In this document: piece by piece, positions 46,091 to 59,400 of the stretch
Position numbering within the stretch: the first letter of the stretch is position 1
Layout: every line of letters starts with the position of its first letter
From: Tachinus rufipes
Taxonomy: Eukaryota > Arthropoda > Insecta > Coleoptera > Staphylinidae
Reading direction: 5' to 3'
DNA length: 64,000 bases
Assembly (NCBI GenBank): GCA_963932245.1
Contig: OZ010745.1
Coordinates: forward strand, 70,486,637-70,550,636
Translations under genes and position numbers: made by a program
Notes under the pieces: generated by a model
What the model was told of the DNA's origin: nothing
Seen by the model: the letters and a program-made list of their open reading frames with translations, nothing else
The model's database searches: none

Positions 46091-46701
46091 TTATATAATT
46101 TTCTTATTTACGGTAAAATCTATTAGAAAAAATAATATAAACATTAAACGGTATTAAACATATAACATATTACAGTAGGTATAAACTTAGGTTAGTCAAA
46201 TTACATTAAACAAGTAATAAATGAAATTGAAAATTAATGTGGTTAATTTGTTGTTTAAACATGAAAAAAGTATTAAAATTAACTTTGTTCATTAAACTAT
46301 TGCATTCACGCATCAATTTTGTGATCGGGTTATGTAGTCCATAATTTGTGGAGTAAAACTTTTTTTTTTAACATTAGTGTATTACTAGTTGTCCTAGTAA
46401 TAGAAAAACGTGCTAGTTCACCGTTTGAACTTATTGCAGTTTTAAATTGGGTGCTGATTGATTGGGTTCTGATAAAAACTATGTCTGACTGTTTGTTTTA
46501 TAAATTTAATTACGTAATTTGACATATTTCCAACTTTCAGCTTTTTCAAATCATTTGCATTAAGTTAGTTCTTGTAGCATGTACGCAACTGTGCTGACGC
46601 CGTGCGTTTGGTTATTACTGCCTGGATGCTTGATTAAGGTTTTGTAATGCATTGACTATTTGCCGATGAATTTTTAGCTTTTCCAAAACAATTTTTTGGT
46701 A

Positions 46702-46739
46702 CGCTAAGTAAGGTGTTAAAATTACACCTTTCTTAGCGT
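46702..46739. repeat. Short hairpin
   Basis: GCTAAGTAAGGTGT and ACACCTTTCTTAGC face each other across a short loop. It has the form of a terminator hairpin, but in this setting it is more likely a small insertion scar or transposon end. Confidence 0.5.
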
Positions 46740-47045
46740 GCCATCGCCAGGTGTCCCAACACCTGGGGTGCTGACTTTGCAGAGGCGTTCTATGACCAAT
46801 AAACAGTCCGATCTCAAAATATCAGCCTTTCCTAAACTCTTGCACTTTTTTGTTACTAGCTCCCGGACTATATGTTTTTTACACGCATAAACATTTTTAC
46901 TTAGAATCTCCAATCAAAGCTACCAAATCATTTATAAATAAATTAAACAAATGTGGACCGCAATGCGAACCTTGCGGTACACCCAAAATAACGTTAATTT
47001 TCTTTGAAATAAATTTGTTTATTTTAACGTATAGCGTTTAATCCG
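46740..47045 (-). pseudogene. Jockey-like reverse transcriptase relic (motif B)
   Basis: The minus-strand frame reads ILGVPQGSHCGPHLFNLFIN then DLVALIGDSK, the GVPQGS.LGPLLF..FINDL motif of Jockey-type RT. After it the frame is lost, and the expected FADD box is not recognisable (a VYACKK word stands near its place). Confidence 0.65.
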
Positions 47046-47049
47046 ATAG

Positions 47050-47560
47050 ATAGACAGTTACATTATTTTATTCTAAAAGTTTCATTGGCAATTCTAAATT
47101 AATGCCAACTATCTAAATTATAGTTGACTTGAAAGTACTGATGCTGAGACCACAATTTTTATTATAACAACTCAACTTTTTGACTATACATAATATGTAA
47201 AATACTTAAAAAGCTAGTTAACTTAAAACTTATAAAATTAAACTTATTTATTTTAAAAGTGTCAAAACAGTATTTTTGACAAATTTGTTGAGAATTCAGT
47301 TAACGTTTATACATTAAATTTGTAAAATAGTTAAAAAATGCATTTTTAAACTGACAGGTGACAGTTCATTTGGCACATGTAAAATTAGAGATTAGAGAAA
47401 ATTAGAGACAGACTTATAAAACAGTCAACAGATATTAAATTTTTAGTTTATATAACAAATTTATAAAACAGTTGACAGTTACTTTGTTGAATTAACAGTC
47501 ATATAACAAAGCAGCTTATTCAAATTAAAAGTTGACGGTTTATATGTAAGACGGTTCATT
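47050..47560. other. AT-rich DNA without recognised gene
   Basis: Loose repeats of ACAGTTGACAGTT-type words occur near 47340-47540; nothing else is recognised. Confidence 0.4.
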
Positions 47561-47566
47561 TAACTA

Positions 47567-47700
47567 AACAGACCACCAAAGAGATGGAGAGACAGCTGGA
47601 TATCAATATCTTAGGAACAGCGGAACCAGGATTAACAAAGCGTCACTACAAGCCGAACGGCTTTCGATAAGAAGAAGAAGAATATACCTCACAGCCGTTT
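47567..47700 (+). pseudogene. 3' tail of an RTE-like non-LTR retroposon
   Basis: The plus-strand frame RPPKRWRDSWISIS, a stop, EQRNQD and TTSRTAFDKKKK corresponds to the C-terminal tail ('GRP.KRW.D') common in RTE-type endonuclease/reverse transcriptases of insects. It ends in GATAAGAAGAAGAAGAA, resembling a short 3' repeat tail. Confidence 0.45.
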
Positions 47701-47987
47701 TTGAGTATGTATTTGCAAACACAATCATATAATGCCAAACACGTTAATTGAAAGAATTATGGCGCTGTAGATATTGACGAGGTCATACATTTTTATCTTA
47801 AACGGCTCATATAGTAGATTTGTATGTATAACAGTTGACTAATAATAATAAAAATATGACAGATACTCTTAGAAAATACCGTAAACTGCAAAGAGGACTA
47901 AAATGTACACTTTGGCATGTTTGGGGAACCACTTGTAGACCCGAATGCCTTGCATCCGCAGCACTTTGTGACCGGCTGGTTGCTTAA

Positions 47988-48801
47988 AGGGGATTCTGGT
48001 CCAGAAATTATTTTAATTGTGTTTATCTTTTTTTTTTGTTTAAAATTTTCTCTAATGTCTATAGAATAAGAGACTACTTTCTTTTTGCGAAATTCGTACT
48101 CTAAGTTTACTTGTCAAGCTCTTTTCCAAGCAGGTAATGCAGCAACAATAAATAATGCTTTTTAAAACACATTTAGTTTTATTATTTGATTTTATTTATT
48201 AGTATAATAAATTTTATTAACCTAACAACTTTAGATCGGATTTTGTTGGCACTATTGACAGTTTCACAAACGTCAGTACTATTAGAAACTGTTAACTTTA
48301 AACGTGTTTTTCTCAAAACTATGTTTTTTGAATTGGCGTACACGATTACTGAAAAACTATCGGATCTACTTCAAACTTATCATACATTAAAAAAAACATA
48401 ATTGTCTTCTATATGAAAATAAAATTATAACAAAAAAAATGTTTCTACTATTTTTTGAGGTCATTTTTACCGATTTTTGTGTGTGAACGCGACTTTTCAA
48501 TTACAAAAACGCAAATTTATATTTTTTTAGTATTTTTAAGTATGTAGATTACAAATTAGCTTTTATTTTTTTTTATTAATTTAACATTTATTGCGATTCT
48601 GAGAATGTACGAATAAAGCTTTGGACCAAAAGTGCTCTCCACGAAATGTGCTGTATCTTTTGAACAAATATTTTGTTTTTTTTCATTTTTTTAAAGTTGC
48701 GTTATTGTGCTAAAAAAGTTTTACGTTGACTGCATTTAAGTATTGCAAATGAAAAAAAAATAAACTTTTTCTTTTTATGTGCGCTGAACCAGGAACCCCT
48801 C
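47988..48801. mobile_element. TTAA-flanked MITE, 814 bp
   Basis: TTAA occurs at both borders (47984-47987, 48802-48805). The ends AGGGGATTCTGGTCCAG (left) and, inward from the right, GAGGGGTTCCTGGTTCAG are imperfect inverted repeats. TTAA targeting points to piggyBac or Kolobok relatives. The interior is AT-rich; a 71-codon frame at 48186-48401 has no transposase motif, so the element is non-autonomous. Confidence 0.65.
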
Positions 48802-48805
48802 TTAA

Positions 48806-50280
48806 GCATTAGATATCAACCATAAAATCCATGTTTTACCCATGTAAATACATTAATCCAAAACATACAAAATTGTGATTTTTACAATAAGGTTTATAAT
48901 TATCCAATGTGTCTATTGTTTGTATCAGGGCTGTTGATTCAGCATGTTAAAAAAACTGAAAAAAATGAAAGACTCGTTATGCGTATATTTAAACATTAAT
49001 TACATTTGAAACGCTATAGACTAGTCTCCAGAAATCTAGTTGTTGGCATTGAACTTGTCCAACATCACCATGCCTTTTTTGTTGCACAAAACTTTAAAAT
49101 ATCACTTATACAAGATTTTTATAAATTGAAACATCAGTATTTAATGATCCGGAAACATTTTTGATTATTATTTTATAATTTCTAAAAAAGCTTAACTGCA
49201 ACCATTAAAATGTTTATTTTCAATAAATATCAATCTTTAAAAATAAAAAGTATATAATTTACAATTCCTGATTGTAGGACACCCTGTATACTAATACTCG
49301 GTAATAATTTGGATACTGCCAACATCTATACATCTTGTATAGATGCGCAATCCATTATTTTTACAACTGTCAAAGATTCGCCGAACCAGATTGGAAAGAA
49401 TCTATCCACAAACGACCGGTGACTTTAATAGTAACTGAGTTACTTCTTTCATAAATGGGTAAAACCATATTCTAAAATTTTAAAATTTCAAAACCCAGCC
49501 TATAGGCCAAACTCCTAAATACACATGTTTTAACAGAAGGTCCATGAGCCAAAAGGTTTCTAACTTACAGGCATTCACTGATTGGGTAGAGTTTAGTCTT
49601 TTGGGAGCGCTTACCCCAAAAGAGTAAATCCGACACATCTTGTAAACTAAGGGTCTTTAAAGATTTTCCACCTACGCCAAAGAAAATTGCAACTATCTTA
49701 CACATGCGAAAATATTTTTTTACTATTCTTATAAGAACTCCACTACATAACAAGCAATTCACAGGCAAATAGTTAAAAATATTTTTTAATGATTATTTAA
49801 ATTCAAATTAAATATTTAAAATCTTATTTTTATAGCACACTGTGCATTTATTTAAAAAAATTCTATAAAATGCCATGCATTGCAAAAAATGAAAAAAATA
49901 TACTTACCAAAGTAAATCCATCAAGGTAAAGTTTTAAATTTTTATTTGTTTTTTTTGTTTTTTTTTTTTGTTCTAATATCTAAATCTAAAGATTTGATTA
50001 TTTATTATTTGAGTGTTATTACTATTGATGTATGTTTGATTATGCCAACAAAGGTCTTTCTTATTTACTTAAACTGCACCTTAATAATCACGTATGAAGA
50101 AAAACAATTTAACATCATATAGAGACTATAACGTATTATGACAAAAAATTTAATTAACTAAATAAACATTTAGTTACTATATTTTAAATGTATTCAAATT
50201 TTTAAAAATATTAGTAATATTTCTCAACTCTTACATCAAGAAAAAAAATGTTTGTTTATTTTTACTTTAAACATACATAC
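48806..50280. other. AT-rich DNA without recognised gene
   Basis: Nothing recognised. The 67-codon frame at 49565-49768 (-) carries no known motif. A GACACCCTGTATA word near 49278 may be the end of an eroded TACAGGGTG-type MITE. Confidence 0.4.
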
Positions 50281-50282
50281 GT

Positions 50283-51480
50283 ACATACTTAGTCACGCCG
50301 TTCCCATTTGAGGTAGGCATTAACACTGTACAATAACCTACTTTGATTTTTAACCTTACTTCAAACAATAATTTGTCTCCTCGTTTTTCTACCTTACACA
50401 TTTCCTTTGCTTCAGCGATATCCATACATCTAGTCATGCATGCTCTTTTATTTTTACCACTTTTAATTTTTCTTTTTTATCTAAAACTTTCAACCAACTT
50501 TTACGTGGTCTACGTCCTTTGCATTTTGATTATAGATTTGCTTTGTTATTCTATTTTCACTTATTCTCTTAACATGGCCAAACCAACGTACAATACTACG
50601 CTTGTACTAATCTATCCGTGTTACTTTCAAACCACATTTTTTCATTACCCACTCATTTCTAACTTTGTCCATACAAGTTTTTCCACACACACTTCTTAAG
50701 TACCTCATTCCAACCGCATTTATTTTACTGCCATACATCAGAACTGGTGTCAACTCAATTTTATAAACTGCCATCTTTGTTTCTTTGAACAATACTTCAT
50801 TCTTTGCAGTCATGCACATACTTTCAATTACTTTTTGCAATGCATTTACTTCTCTCAATTTTTTTATCTAAATTATTATTCTTATTAAACATTTTTTCCA
50901 GATACACAAAAGCATTCAGCTGCTCTAAACGTTTACCGTTTATCCCAATTCTACAATCACTGCCTACTATGTCCTTATAAAAGACCATGATTTTAGTTTT
51001 TGCTACATTTATACATTTTATATTTTATATTTTATTTGCTGGAACATTCAGTCGGTTTAGTGCATTATGTAGTCATTTTCATTCCCACACACTATTACAG
51101 CATTGTAAGCATACAACATCACTCTTATATTTACATTATTACTTATCCATAAATATATTAAACAACCACGAGGACAACGCATCTTTGCCAAATTTCTTGT
51201 TCTATGTTAAATTGCTTAGTGTACCATTTACCATAACGCACGCTCAGCTACTATTATATAACAATAATGGCGTTTACTAAACATTCATTTACTCCATACT
51301 CTTTTAAAATGTTCCATACTATACGTCGGTTTACTCGATCATATGCTTTCCTTAAATCAACAAACGCACAGTAGTATACTTTCTTACTGCCATACATTTC
51401 TCAAACAATTGTTGAAGTGTAAAAATTTGGTCTATGTAATCCCTATCTGGCACTGTTGATTTTCTAAAGCACAAATTGCA
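50283..51480 (-). pseudogene. RTE-like endonuclease/reverse transcriptase, C-terminal part
   Basis: Read on the minus strand, the RT motif DLRKAYDRVNRRIVWNILKE lies at about 51357-51290. After disrupted sequence comes the intact stretch 50858-50607 (ELTPVLMYGSKINAVGMRYL, then RSVCGKTCMDKVRNEWVMKK). Then follow YKRSIVRWFGHVKRISENRI, TKQIY and GRRPRKSWL, and the terminal TSNGN segment near 50300. This order (LLYGSE, MR.LR..CG, WFGHV.RM, GRGRPR) is typical of the endonuclease/reverse transcriptase retroposons abundant in insects. The RT centre is largely deleted and the copy is dead. Confidence 0.7.
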
Positions 51481-51481
51481 T

Positions 51482-51876
51482 CGATCGAAAGACAGTTAAT
51501 GCTGACTGGTACTTCAATTTGTTTGCCGGAAGTTATCGCTGAAATCAGAAAAAACAACATAAACCGGCGAATCATTGTTCATTATGACAATGCAAGCGCT
51601 CACACAGCACGACAAACTGTAGAGTTTTTGACTAGTAACAACATCTAATTAATGACTCATTGCATATATTTGCCTGATTTATCGGCTTCTTCTTGTTTCG
51701 ACATATCAAAAATAAAATACGTGGCAAGCGTTTTTCATCGCCTGAAGCCGTTGAAGCATTTAAATCACTTGTTTTGGAGGTACCTCGCTCAGAGTGGCAA
51801 AATTGTTTTAAAGATTGGTTTCATCGGATGCAAAAGTATATAGATTTTAAAGGAGAATATTTTGAAAAGCAATAAA
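51482..51876 (+). pseudogene. mariner transposase, C-terminal half (DD34D type)
   Basis: Plus-strand frames give LPEVIAEIRKNNINRRIIVH, YDNASAHTARQTVEFLTSNN (second catalytic D), LMTHCIYLPDLSAS and, after a frameshift near 51690, IKNKIRGKRFSSPEAVEAFK and WQNCFKDWFHRMQKYIDFKG with a natural stop at 51875. This is the well-conserved C-terminus of mariner transposases. The N-terminal half is absent: the segment begins directly at the broken RTE-like retroposon. Confidence 0.8.
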
Positions 51877-51889
51877 GCGATTTACATAA

Positions 51890-52910
51890 CGTAATTTGTG
51901 TTTTGCTTTACATTTTTTGCTTTACACTTTGGCAGTGTCCCTCGTATTCACAGTGCGTCAATAAATTTTTACCGCTAGCGACTTTTAGTTCTAGCTTATT
52001 TTTCAAATTCTTTAGCTAAAACGGATGAAATCAATTTGTATGTGCAATAACTTGCAATTTTATTAAAATTGCCAAAATAATATTTTTGGTGTTGTAAGCT
52101 GTTTTATTTAATAATTTTGCCTTGAATTTATTTATTTATGATTTGCATCACACAGACGAATGTACCCCTTGCGACGGTCTTGCCAAACTATGTTTAGTCA
52201 AAGTATTTTAGTCAAATTATATTTGAAAATAGTATTAAAATGCATTCAAAAGTACCTAAAAACGCATTTATTTCTATATTTCTGTATTTGAATATTTTTC
52301 GGCCATTTCCAATTATAATTTAAATAGAAAATGCTAATTTTGACAATTTGTGGTCAAATAATCAGATACTGCTAATTCGTATCCGGCCACTTCCGCTGAT
52401 ATCCATTATAATAATAATGAGAATATAATTTTAGTTTATTGTCATTATTATCATTATGTAGCGGTATAATTAACAATTAAACACAGCGTTATATAAATAA
52501 AAGTATAGAAATCTTCATTGCTATGTAGTTTGTAAAAAATTCGGAAGGTAGAGCTGTTTTGTTTTTATTATTGCTCTGTCAATTGTCATAATGTATGTGT
52601 CATCCACCTGTCAAACATTCATTATTACAATAATTAATTATTATAAACAAATATAATAGATATTTGAACAAAATTTCAGCGTACATATAGTTGACAACAC
52701 GTTAGATACTGTTTGCCACATATTACATCACATGAATCCATACTGTAAAATGAAGACAAATATTAACAGTAATCATATTTAAAATGTAAGTTAATTGCAC
52801 TTCTCTAAACTAATTAATTAGCACTTAAATGGAAAGATCATGTGCCAATTACCTATTCTAGGTATCTATGAAGATATGAGTATTGTGATAGAAAAAGTCT
52901 GCTAATAACA
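51890..52910. other. Intergenic DNA upstream of the TBC gene
   Basis: No coding motif. The TBC promoter and 5' UTR should lie in the last few hundred bases, but no convincing TATA or initiator pair stands out, as is usual for housekeeping genes. Confidence 0.4.
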
Positions 52911-52914
52911 TAAA

Positions 52915-55900
52915 ATGGAAGAAAATCTCGAAGAGCGGATGATCATTTTCTCGCAGGATGGAGTGTTGTTGAAACAAGCACATAGTTTTTACATAAATTA
53001 TATTAACTGTACTGGAGCATTATGCATCACAGAATATTTAAATTCGAACAAAACACGATTCATAGAGTGGAAACCGAACGAACCAACTATAGACTCGGAA
53101 ATACAAGATCAAGAATGGGCCGTAGTAAGTACAATTGAACGAAACTCTATTTCCTATCAACCTACAGAAACAAAATCAAAATATATTAAGATCAATATGA
53201 AAGACATCAAAAGCTTCAAAGTAACAAAGAAAAATGATCGTTTATATTTAAATGATGGAAAGGGAGAGTCTATATGCAATTTCTTTTTCCAACATGGCAA
53301 CTGTTCAAATTTGTTGCTTGTTATGAAAGGTCTGTTAACTACTACTGTCTCAAGACGGGATAAATCTCTATATGTTGTTCTTGATGAACTTAGTGATGAG
53401 ACAAGACATTTAGAAAAGTCGTTTGCTGAATTGAATTTATTTCAAGATAGTAAATCGGATTATAATATATGGAATTTGGTTAAGAATTTGCAGCAGAAAC
53501 CATATGAGACCACCATGGAGGCATTTTCCAAAATTGCTGATATTGGTAAGTGTTAATAATTACAGATTTGGTTTTGATTAAATAATGTACTACCGCCTCA
53601 ACAAAAAAAAATCTTAGTAGCTTGTTTGGATTTTCAAATAAGTTATCAATAAATAACATAAATTACTGCAGCATTTTTCTTACTTTTTATTGTGATGCAG
53701 TATTTTAATCTGAGAAATCAATTATCATAATGAATTATCACCAATACTAAATTATTCAAAGAAATGTGAAAAAAGTTTTTAGGTTTAGAGATTCATTAGA
53801 TTGTATTTAACATTTATTCTGTAACTATAATATCTAATCTAATAATAATGTTTAGAAATTTACATACAGGAAAGCACATAATTCATTGGTTTTAATAAAA
53901 TTGTTATTTTTTTAAACTATGTAGCACAATACAAAATTATTTACAAATTATAGGAGTATTGAATTAAAATTGTTGTAACATTGTAGAAATTATTTACTCT
54001 ATTTGATTAAAAATATTTCTTTCGACACTTAATATTTTATTATTTGGAAATTTTAGAATGTGCAATGTTGGTGTGATCATTAATATAAAGATTATCAATG
54101 TTAGTTTTTCATTGTTTGGAGATATGTACATTTGTGAAGTTTACATTATTTATATTCTTATGTTTTATGTGATTGCAAAATTTTGAAATATACTACAACA
54201 TTTTAAAATTTGCAATTATTAGTGGAAACATGTTTAGCACGTTTTTTTTTATGATATAATATAATTTTATTATTTCATATGAAAATTGTTTTATAAAGAT
54301 ATTAGCGATTAATTAAAATGTCTTCCTCAAGTACAATTTACGTTTATCGCTGATCATGTATCGAATACAAAGAAGTAATAAATTAATGAATTGGGATTGT
54401 TAGGTACATTTATTACGTGGTATAAAATGCAATTCTAGTAAATTAGGTGATAAGCAAAGTTATTTGTTTCAGTTTAAAATATGATATAATAATTAGATAT
54501 AATAGATAACAATAAATAATAAAATATATTTTATAATTTTCAATATAATTCAATGTAATGAAAACATATTTTTTGAGAAAAATAACAACAATTTATAATT
54601 TTTTATTTTCTGTCTAAAAAATTTTTTGCATGTCGTAGAATCTACACTGTAGATTCAATATATTGTGATTTCTAGGAAGCCATAGCTGACACTCAAATTT
54701 TACATGAAGTTGTTTTTCTATTCACTATCCAAGCTATAAATAAAACAATCACCTACAATGCCTATCAAGAGGTTAATCAAAAATCCATTTTGATGATTTC
54801 TAACTTGAAATCAGAATTTTATATGACCATTTATGCAGATTATGAGAATTGAAATTTTTTTAATTATTATTTCTTTCAATCAACATGAACAAATACTTGA
54901 ATTGTATCACAGTAAGAGGATATGAAGTGGCTAAGTTTGTGGACACAACGGCGCTCCAATCATCGAACAGCGCTCCGATCATCGAACATATTGAAATAAC
55001 ACTTTTTTGCAACGTGTGGGTAAAATCATTAATATATACCAATTCAGTCACAAACTTATCTTGTATTCTTTACTTTTAAAATAATTTTATCTATTATTTA
55101 TAAAATCAGAGCAATGTACAAGGGTCCGAGCTTAGAATAGTTTTTAGTGTTTTATGCTCGGAGCGCTGTTCGATGATCGGAGCTAGGATTGTCGTTGTGT
55201 CCACACCCTAATACACTTGACATTGAGCCCTGCACTAGGATACAGAAAAAACAATGATCAATTATTAAAAAAAAATAATTGTCAAATAGTTATTGAGAGT
55301 CTATCTGAGTTAGACCATCAAATATTAAAGAAATGAAAAGAAACTTGAAGAAGTAATGAACATGAACTTTATATCAGAAAATACTACTTTCACAAACTTA
55401 GTGAGCTAGTTTTGAAAGTAAACAGCAAAACCATTAAAATTGTCCACCTCAAAAATATAAATTGGATGAACTCACTTCTTGTCTCATTATTTAAACTAAG
55501 AAGAATGGTGTGGTCTACAGTTGATAAAATACAAAGATCAAAAACCTGACACATCCATAAAACATATACATAATACATATATGGTTGTAACGTAACAGAA
55601 TAAAAAAGAAATTGCAGACTGTATTAATAACTTTTGTTCTACTCATGCAGCAGAATTGGAATAATGGGAACAAATAAATCACAAACACAAAATACTTATA
55701 ATTCCAAAAGCTTCTTTTTAAAACCCACAAATGAGAATAAAATAAAACAAAGTACTACACAAAATTTACTTAAAAACTGCCCCGAGCATTATTAACCCAA
55801 TTTTAGTTAAAACTGATAATAATTTATTTGAAAGTGCAATATAACTTCTTTTGTTTCTTTTTTTTGTGGGAAGGGGATATCTTACATAAGAGGCAGTGTT

Positions 55901-56399
55901 CTAGGCGTATTGAAACTTTCTGCTGCTTTCTTTGCTACTCTCTTCTTTTGCCTTCATGATGTCTTTGATTTTTTTTGTTTTCATTTGCTTTTTTTGCTTT
56001 GTTCATCTGCTGGTGCTGCTGTAGATTTAGCGTCGTCTTGTTCTTCTACACAGTACCAACATGTTGCACCATCTATTATTTTAAATCGTTTCGGGTAGTT
56101 TGCAAAACACCCATGTCCTGTCAGTATTTGTGTTGTATGGAAGTTTACATTGTCATGCTCCTGTTCGCATTATTTTCGTATGTTTGGCCTCTATGTTCAT
56201 TGTACTTTCTCTTAACTTTTTTGCCATTTGTTTGCTGTGACCCATCTTTGTATACATTCACTTCTTCTATAACTTTGTATCTTTTGCTTTTTTCTTCCAC
56301 CTTTAGGTCTATGGGTGGGCATCCTGCCACCATCTGAAGTGCTTTACTGGATGCAGTTCTATACACACTGCATACCCGTATTAATACTTTTCTTTGTGC

Positions 56400-56434
<35 letters not shown>

Positions 56435-59400
56435 TAGGTACTCCATACAGTAAACTTGAATACACTACAGTTGCACCATGTTTTAAGATATCTTTTGTGT
56501 CGATCTTTTTGCCTCCAGTAACCATGATTGTTTTTCTTTCTCCTGAGACTATTCCCGTTTGCTTAGGTAACTGCATATTATTCTGATCAAATGTGGTAAC
56601 ACTTTTTGTCGCCGTAATTCTTTCTAGCCACAGGACCGAATTAAACGCATTTTGAACATCTAGTGTTACCATAATGCTGTATTTCTCATTGAAGGATTTT
56701 TTCCCTTTGGCCGCGTCTGATATTTGCTGTACTACGATTGTGAGTGGTTGATCTTCCGGAACCCATATTGTTTATTGGACAGGTTTTCCGTACTTTTGAA
56801 GCATTTCAATATTCCAACTGTTCCACCAGTTTTCCCATTGTGTTTACTATACATAGTGGTTAGTATATCACTTCAGTTTTACCATGTTTATTCCCTTTCT
56901 CTGCCCTTTCTTTATTGACACTTGTTGCGCCATTTTCTAGATTTATGGGAATTCTCTTTTTTTAACAGTTTGTTTAGTAGCTTCAGACAGAACTGTGTGA
57001 ACGCTTTTGCCATTGCTATCACCGCTGGTATTCCATCTGGGCCGGAAGCCTTTCTTGTTAAAGCCGCATTGTCATGCAGTCTTTCTTCTGTCTCCCTCTT
57101 GCAGTTCTGTATAGCCTTTCCCAGTTTTTCAATGTATTGTGGCATTTGTTTTTGACACATTTTCCATCCAACAATTGGGACTGGTTGATTTCGCTGGTAC
57201 TTTTTTGCGTCTTTGTCATTTCGGACTCTTACGCTGAACTTTATTATACTTCAATGGGGGTCATTTAAGTTCTTGTCTTCTATATCTTTCCATCTTGCGA
57301 TTTGTTTTATGAGGTTCGTTGTACAGAATGTTATATCTATAATTGGTTTTGAGTTTCCTCAACTCATGTATTGAGTTATGAGATGTACCAGTATTGCTGC
57401 TGGAAAGAACGTATTTTTCACATTGAGACCTGTACTCAGTCCAAAAATTGTATTTTTTGAGTTGTGCCACATTGCAGCCCATGAGTTATGTTATGTTTCA
57501 GTATAGTTTTTTGGATTAGGTCTTGGGGTGCTTTCTTCTGTTTAAATTTGATTGTCAATCTATCCTAAACAATTAAAATTGTCACACATATCACCAATCT
57601 ACAAAATAGGTGATACTAAAGACCTCTCAAATTATTGTCCAATTTCACTTATAAGTATATTTTCAAAAATAATTGAGAGAATTGTCAAGAACCAACTCAA
57701 CACCTTTATTAAAAACACACTTGGTTTTGCCAAAATTCATTATGGTTTTCAAGAAAAGAGTGGAACACAATTGGCAATTACACACTTAATGAACTTATAT
57801 AAGTTATATAAAACTAGTCAGATACTAAAACCAACTTATTTCATTTGAATATGTATTTCAGAATGATCCTGAATCACTAATAACACATTTTGAGATCATC
57901 ATAAAATCATACAAAATGAATGAATACGATTCTGTAAAATATTCATATCCACTTCCTATATTAGTAGGTTTGCAGTAGTTTTGTATGTACACTAAACATT
58001 AAAATCGATGGTGGCATGATGTTTTATTTTCTAAAATGTGGTTTACAAAATTTGGTACTTTTTATGCCTTTTGCTTTAAATTTTTAACACTTGATTTATA
58101 TCTGGAGAATTCTACCAACATTCTGTGATGTACGATAGAATGGATTGAACTTATCCAAAATGAAACTGTTTCATTATATACCTACACACCTATTTCTTTT
58201 AATCGTCTAATTTCATAATATGCGATTGATTAATTGATTTAAGAATTAATTTTTTTGTAGCTTGCTTCACACTAATAGATGTTATTATAATAAACATCCA
58301 ACAGCAAAGATGTTTCCATCCATAACATAATGATTACCTATTAATAATTATTTATGTATATGAGATTCAGATATAAATTAATAATAATAAATATAATATA
58401 AAAATTTTAAGTATAAATGATAAAATAATTTTTATCTAGTTATTGCTTTTTAGAGCAGTAATTAAAGTTAAGTAAAAGCAAAATTTTGGTTTAATACATA
58501 ACTTTAACTTGCATCTTTGAAAACTTCAAACTGGATAAACTAAAACTATATAATTTTGTATTCTTTAGTTATATCATGCTTAATATAGAATTTAATTTTT
58601 TGCTTCCCATTATTAATAACATTGTATTTTCCAATATCTAATTGGGTTATAAAGCACTAGACTTTATTAATGCATCACATTCAAGTACTTATATAATAAA
58701 TCTCAAAATAAATACTCTTATTAAAATCTTTTTTTTGCTTTCCTACAGTTATAACAAGTCCTCAAGAAAGACCAATGGATGAAGACATTGAAGAGATATT
58801 GAACCGAAGCCTAACTGCCTTAGAAAATACCACAGCATCTCGTACTCAAGATGAATATGAAGTAATTTCACATTTACCTAAATTACCAGAGAGATTGGAT
58901 TATCCCAGAGGAGATCCATTAACTTTGGATCAATGGCAGAATTTGCAAGGACATGATGGTAAAATAGATGATATGGAAGTAACAAAACTGCATATTTTTA
59001 GAGGGGTAATTGTTTAAAATAAAAACAAAATGTGTGTGTGACATTTTATTTTTACAGGGTTTAGTACCCACTCTCAGAGTTAAAGTATGGAAGTATTTAT
59101 TGGATTATTTTCCTTGGGATAGCACCCAATCACAACGCCAAATTTTGCTTAAAGATAAATGTGAGGAATATTATGTGATGAAAAGGCAATGGAGGACACT
59201 AACAAAACAACAGGAAGAGAATTTTGCTGATTTTCGTGAACGCAAGAGTTTGATAGAAAAAGATGTCAATCGCACTGATCGCACTATAGATTTTTATGCT
59301 GGAGAAAATAACCCCAATCTATTAACTCTATACGAAATTTTAATGACTTATGTTATGTATAATTTTGATCTAGGTTATGTCCAAGGGATGAGTGATCTGT

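Noticed and set aside
46702..46739. Rho-independent style terminator hairpin
   Set aside because: The DNA is eukaryotic and no transcription unit ends here. A transposon scar is likelier.
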